Positions 59,357 to 64,000 of a DNA stretch of 64,000 nucleotides are shown piece by piece. The DNA lies in assembly GCF_023078275.1 (NCBI RefSeq), contig NC_062977.1, forward strand, positions 5,043,118 through 5,107,117, given 5' to 3'. The notes beneath the pieces were generated by a model that was given only the letters and a program-made list of their open reading frames with translations, did not search any database and was not told the origin of the DNA. How positions within the stretch are numbered: position 1 is the stretch's first letter; the number at the start of each line of letters is the position of its first letter. Made by a program: the position numbers and the translations under genes. The DNA is from Leguminivora glycinivorella (Eukaryota > Arthropoda > Insecta > Lepidoptera > Tortricidae).

Positions 59357-61900
59357 ATATTATTTAATTTTTAATCGTTTACATTCATCATCAGTCTTTT
59401 TATCAACAAAATTTATTGGTTTAACGATACCGTGTAAATTAATTTGAGATTTTTGTTTGTAATTACCTAATATTGTCTTCGGTTACCGCGATAGTTACTC
59501 ATGAAATAAAACTATGGAAACGGATTAAATCGCGTATATAATGAATTTAAAATTCATCCCGACCTTTTGAACTCTTTACAGTGTTCGTGGTCAACGGGTG
59601 ACTGAGGAAAAAATTACAATGTGCAAAAGCTACCCACATACAAGAAATATTAACGAACCATGACCACAAATAATATAGATTTCTAAGGCAGGTTCACAAC
59701 ACTATTAATAAAGCTAGTTATATAATGTTCAAAAAAATTACCATTACTATGTTAAAAAATAATTAACCAATTAATCTACACAAAATTGACAAAAAACAAA
59801 CTGCAAATGTCCAACACCATACAACACAAATGCCTCACAGCCTTCGTCGTGCTTGTTCCATTATCAGATGTACTACTGGATCCCAAGCCGGTGGTAAAGT
59901 AAAGCCATTTTCTCTATTAGTTTGGATAATTCTTTTATTTGGTAATTACCTAATTAAATAAATAATAGATGCAGTGCCTACCCTTTTATGCTGTAAAAAT
60001 GTGTTTACATAATTATGTTATAATACAAATACGACTAACTAAAATAATTCGTCATTTTAATCATTACGTTAAGATTAAAATGTAGGTGAATAAAAAAATA
60101 TATATGCTTTTAGTTACGTAACTACCTTTATTATTAAAATTAAGTAGCATTTCGCTGACCAGTGAAAATTCGTCCCATATGGCACCAAGGGACATTCATT
60201 TGAATTTCAAATTTTTATACAACACCGGCCATTTTCGTGTTAGAATTAAAATTATTCTCATGATATGCTAATTTATAGGTATTTAAACAGAGAATATTAG
60301 TGGTAAGAATAACATTTACACTTCTAAAATGGGCAGTATCTTGTTTCAAACCAAAAAGATTTCAAAAGTATGGACTGGGCCCTGGGCCAATTGATACATT
60401 AATTTCAACTAAACATTCTCGTTTAGAGCAGCTTGATGAGACGCTACACCGCGATTGGTTGATGGATTCGCAAGCTTGGCTCACATTAATGCACAGCGGT
60501 ATTACTACAGCTGTGCTGTCATACGACAAACACAGAGCCGTCCACAAAATAATGACGTCAGACCACCCCACAACCACACGAGGTGTGTCGAAAGAAGATC
60601 ATCATCATCAGTGCTCGCACCATTTTTGGCAACCGTTTGCCCCGTCCTTATACAATTATATATAACTCAATGTTTCAAACCAGTTAAAATAAAAGTTTGG
60701 GTCTTTAAGCAATTAACATGTCTATAAAATATACTTTTTTGTTATAAAAGAGAGACGAACTGACGCGTCGAACACCCCGTATTCGATTTCCAGGTTCTAC
60801 TAATTTACGACTGATAGCCAATTAGTGTACATGTAAAATTGTAAATTATGGCAACATTATAGAGGTGTTAAGATTTAATAAGGCTAGGATCATTACCGCT
60901 TTGGTACGGTCTATTAATTTTGTTTTAAATAATTGGTTGTTTTTTGTCTTCATTAGAATTATATTAAAGAAAAACCAGGGTTCGGGAACCAGACTACCGT
61001 ATTATGTATTTCGTAGGATCGTATTTTTTCTATTCTTTGGTGTTTTTTTAATACGACAAACCTACTAGGTACATAAAAAGCAAAAAATAATTTACCTACA
61101 ACATTTGGCTACGTACAGGCTTTTAAAAATACTGGTTCTGATTCCTAAATATAACTTGCAATTTTTAATAAAAATAACGTTTAGAATTCTAGGATTGTTA
61201 ATATAAGCATCTGCATCAAATAAAAATACAAAACAGCATTTTTAATTTACTTACTACTCACAACTCGTAATTAGAACAAGTAAGAAAACTACAAAAATAG
61301 ATTAAGAAGAAAACGAATAAAAGTTAAAAATAAGACGATTAACTTGTTTGCAGTAAAGAAAGAAGTGAAACTGGGCACTGGAGGCAGGTGGCACGGGCAC
61401 CGAGCAAGTCGATGCAAGTTGCAATTATGGTACAAAAAACTAAAAAGCTTGGTGCGTAGACAAGAGGGCAATCGGTGACCTTTTCATCGATATTGACTTG
61501 ATATAAAGTCAGTAGGTACTTTTCATGCCCCCACACGCTCATCACTTTTATTGGTTCATTTTTATTGTAAACAGTCACATAATCATATTATTACAGGAAT
61601 GAAAATAAAACTTTCAAGGCTTCCTGTAATTTGCCCCCGGGAATATTATTTCAGATAAGTACTTCATTTTTATTATGTACCTACGTATGGTTTTCTCTTC
61701 TCCTTTGTTCAATTGGTATTCAATCAACATTATGAAATCTATTCCAATAATAAAAAAGACTTAATAAAAGGAATTAATTTTGACAACTAATAATTTATCA
61801 AAACTTTAGCACTTTATACCTACGTAGCGCACATTGGGACACATCTTGCATTGTTTATTATTCTTTGTTTGACAATAGTCTACTTTAAACCTGTGGAGTA
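59357..61900. other. Non-coding stretch, no supported gene
   Basis: The longest open frame (60300-60665, 121 codons, +) has no motif I recognise and overlaps open frames on both strands. Nothing else is recognised. Confidence 0.35.
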
Positions 61901-61920
61901 TACGTACTAATTACACAGCA

Positions 61921-62160
61921 AATAAATAAATAAATAAATAAATAAATAAATATTATTGGACATTCTTACACAGATTGACTGAGGCCCACGGTAAGCTCAA
62001 GAAGGCTTGTGTTGTGGGTACTCAGACAACGATATATATAGTATATAAATACTTACATACATAGAAGACATCCATAACTCAGGAACAAATATCTGTGCTC
62101 ATCACACAAATAAATGCCCTTACCGGGATTCGAACCCGGGACCGCGGCGCAGCAGGCAGC
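61921..62160 (-). mobile_element. tRNA-derived SINE, head truncated (duplicate block 1)
   Basis: On the minus strand it has the B box (GGTTCGAATCC), the body and the (ATTT)n tail. The family is that of 34418-34683. Confidence 0.88.
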
Positions 62161-62242
62161 AAAGAAAATAGAAAACGAATTGAGAGTTTAATGAAAAATA
62201 CATGGTGGCACGAAATCATACATACGTACTAATTACACAGCA

Positions 62243-62475
62243 AATAAATAAATAAATAAATAAATATTATTGGACATTTTTACACAGATTGACTGAGGCC
62301 CACGGTAAGCTCAAGAAGGCCTGTGTTGTGAGTACTCAGACAACGATATATATAATATATAAATACTTACATACATAGAAGACATCCATGACTCAGGAAC
62401 AAATATCTGTGCTCATCACACAAATAAATGCCCTTACCGGGATTCGAACCCGGGACCGCGGCGCAGCAGGCAGCA
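62243..62475 (-). mobile_element. tRNA-derived SINE, head truncated (duplicate block 2)
   Basis: Same SINE with the same head break as 61921-62160, so it was copied by the block duplication and not by a second transposition. Confidence 0.88.
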
Positions 62476-62533
62476 AAGAAAATAGAAAACGAATTGAGAG
62501 TTTAATGAAAAATACATGGTGGCACGAAATCAT

Positions 62534-64000
62534 CGCGCTGGAAAGATAGACACCTCTTTTTCTAATTGTACTAACTAGAGTGGGACAGGTAATCTATCTC
62601 GAAAGTGAGAATTTTTATTCTTGTTTGAATGGTTACTCTGGATATACGCACTAATTACACACAACATTACCCAGCCCAGAGAACTGAAAAACGTGCGCAG
62701 CAACATCTCGCCCGCGAGAACAACTCATCCTTTTCTAACTGTATAGACTAGAAAGGGACAGATAGTCTATTTCGCAGGCGAGATACTATCGCGCCCATCA
62801 TGTGCTCGCCCAGCTAAGATCGCCGATGCGAAACCACGAGCAAGTAGCAATTACATGCGCATAAATTTTATTGAGGGTGGCGGTCGGACGTGTAAACTTG
62901 CAAAGAAACTTACTAGTGGAGGAACTGAGTATTCCTGGAAGTATTTCTTTTGGGGAGATAATTTTGATTATAACCGCGCATTATTATTTATTTAATTTTC
63001 AGCACAGGTAATGAACTAATGAACTACATAGTCGTTAGGCTATTTTGCTCGTTGGTACACATATTAGTACGTTGCAAGCCTACTGGAATAGGTATTTAGA
63101 GGCGAGCGGCGCGAGCAGTGCATGGAGTGTAGCTACCGCGAGCAGTTATGCCTGATGATGGGTCTTCATATGACTCCCTGTCGCCAAACGCGATATATCA
63201 ACGTCAGTAGAAGTATACATATATTTAAATATTTTGCTTGACTGCTTAGAAAGGTATACACTGAATAAATTTTCCTCCATTTATTTTCAACAATGTAAAA
63301 TATCTCACAGTTTCTCTTCAATATTAACGTTAACCGCTTATGTACATGTAATCAGTTCCGAATGAAAATATGAATCCCATGTGAGGTACATTATGAAATT
63401 TATGAACCATAAAATTTAAAGTTGCTCTCAAATGTGTAAAATTGAATACAAAATGGCTCGTGAATGCGTGATCAAATTACGTGCTCCGTGTTAATCAGCA
63501 CTTGAAAATTTTAATATATTTTTCAATAATTCCATGGATCTAATGCTGTCAATATAATATGCAGCTTATTGAATAAAATGAATACTTTATATTACTCTTC
63601 ATTTCATTCTTTATTTTATATATACATATTACTTTTTAATCACTTATTCGGAAAGGGCAATATTCTTTACCGCTAAGAGGAATAAAAATTAAACATTTCT
63701 TCACTGTTAGGTTAGAAGCGAAAAGTGCACTCTTCTATTCAAAGACACAGTTATTTCATCTCTGCAATCATTATTTTATTTCAATAATTTATACTTAACA
63801 TAATTTTCTTATACCTATGTGATGTAAAACGCAGGATGACGATAGCAAAATAATTTGCACCTTGGGCGTTAAACTTTGAATCTTTAACTACACTCAGGAC
63901 TCTAGGACTTCCGGTTCGAACGCCATCTTAGTGGTTTCGTTTCGTGAATAATTTATTTTTCTTTTACTCATTAATATTGTTTAAAGTGTAATATCGATAG
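62534..64000. other. Non-coding stretch to the window edge
   Basis: Two similar pieces (around CTTTTTCTAATTG at ~62550 and CCTTTTCTAACTG at ~62730) suggest an old repeat. The last ~100 bp have a GC-richer stretch (CTTCCGGTTCGAACGCCATC) that could be the 5' end of a gene beyond the window. That is speculation. Confidence 0.3.

Larger units (their letters stand above)
61901..62533. repeat. Tandem duplication of a ~315 bp block containing a SINE
   Basis: TACGTACTAATTACACAGCA starts both 61901 and 62223, and both blocks end CACGAAATCAT (62219 and 62533). They differ in the length of an (AAAT)n tract and a few bases. A partial third start (TACGCACTAATTACACA) lies near 62645. Confidence 0.88.

Noticed and set aside
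60300..60665. 121-codon frame starting MVRITFTLLKW
   Set aside because: Unrecognised, with overlapping open frames on the other strand and in another phase; no exon signals.

Overview
The window looks like a euchromatic, AT-rich, repeat-dense piece of a moth or butterfly genome. The order is inferred from sequence, not from a search. The evidence is a Lep1-like Helitron, tRNA-derived SINEs with (ATTT)n tails, a MITE carrying a (GTCC)n microsatellite, jockey- and RTE-like LINE tails that I recognise from lepidopteran genomes, and short exons with canonical GT-AG introns. There is no bacterial-style gene organisation.

The only well-supported host gene is a fringe-family glycosyltransferase on the + strand. 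Three exons at 13477-13547, 14990-15167 and 16037-16091 join in phase and encode the C-terminal ~100 residues through the stop codon. The upstream exons are not between 12977 and 13476, so they should lie left of the window, beyond a very large LTR element that would then sit in an intron of this gene.

Positions 1-12976 are that element, in antisense orientation. Two nearly identical LTRs of about 4.8 kb (the left one cut by the window edge) flank a 3.9 kb internal region with no gag or pol open frame. A primer-binding-site-like and a polypurine-like sequence lie at the expected places. This is the architecture of a LARD (large retrotransposon derivative). The LTRs contain two tandem-repeat arrays and fragments of other repeats.

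Downstream of the gene, 16912-20534 is a 3.6 kb foldback element whose inverted arms are built of ~367 bp tandem units. From there to ~46 kb the DNA is non-coding and contains many small palindromic or TIR elements, a complex 748 bp palindrome (31512-32259), SINEs, LINE tails, a Helitron, and a short decayed first exon (35826-36054) that resembles the N-terminus of a tyrosine-recombinase-like (Crypton-type) protein. From 46.4 to 55.1 kb there are two jockey-like LINEs (one frameshifted on -, one with a long intact reverse-transcriptase frame on +), an RNase-H-type LINE remnant, a short LINE insert with its target duplication, and a hAT-like MITE with an 8 bp target duplication. From 55 to 64 kb there are two related hairpin elements, more MITEs, an unusual SINE insertion with extra 5' sequence, and a tandemly duplicated SINE block.

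Most short open frames in the window have no support as genes. The most notable items are the LARD-like element, the palindromic and foldback elements, the divergent fringe-type gene and the rearranged SINE insertions.
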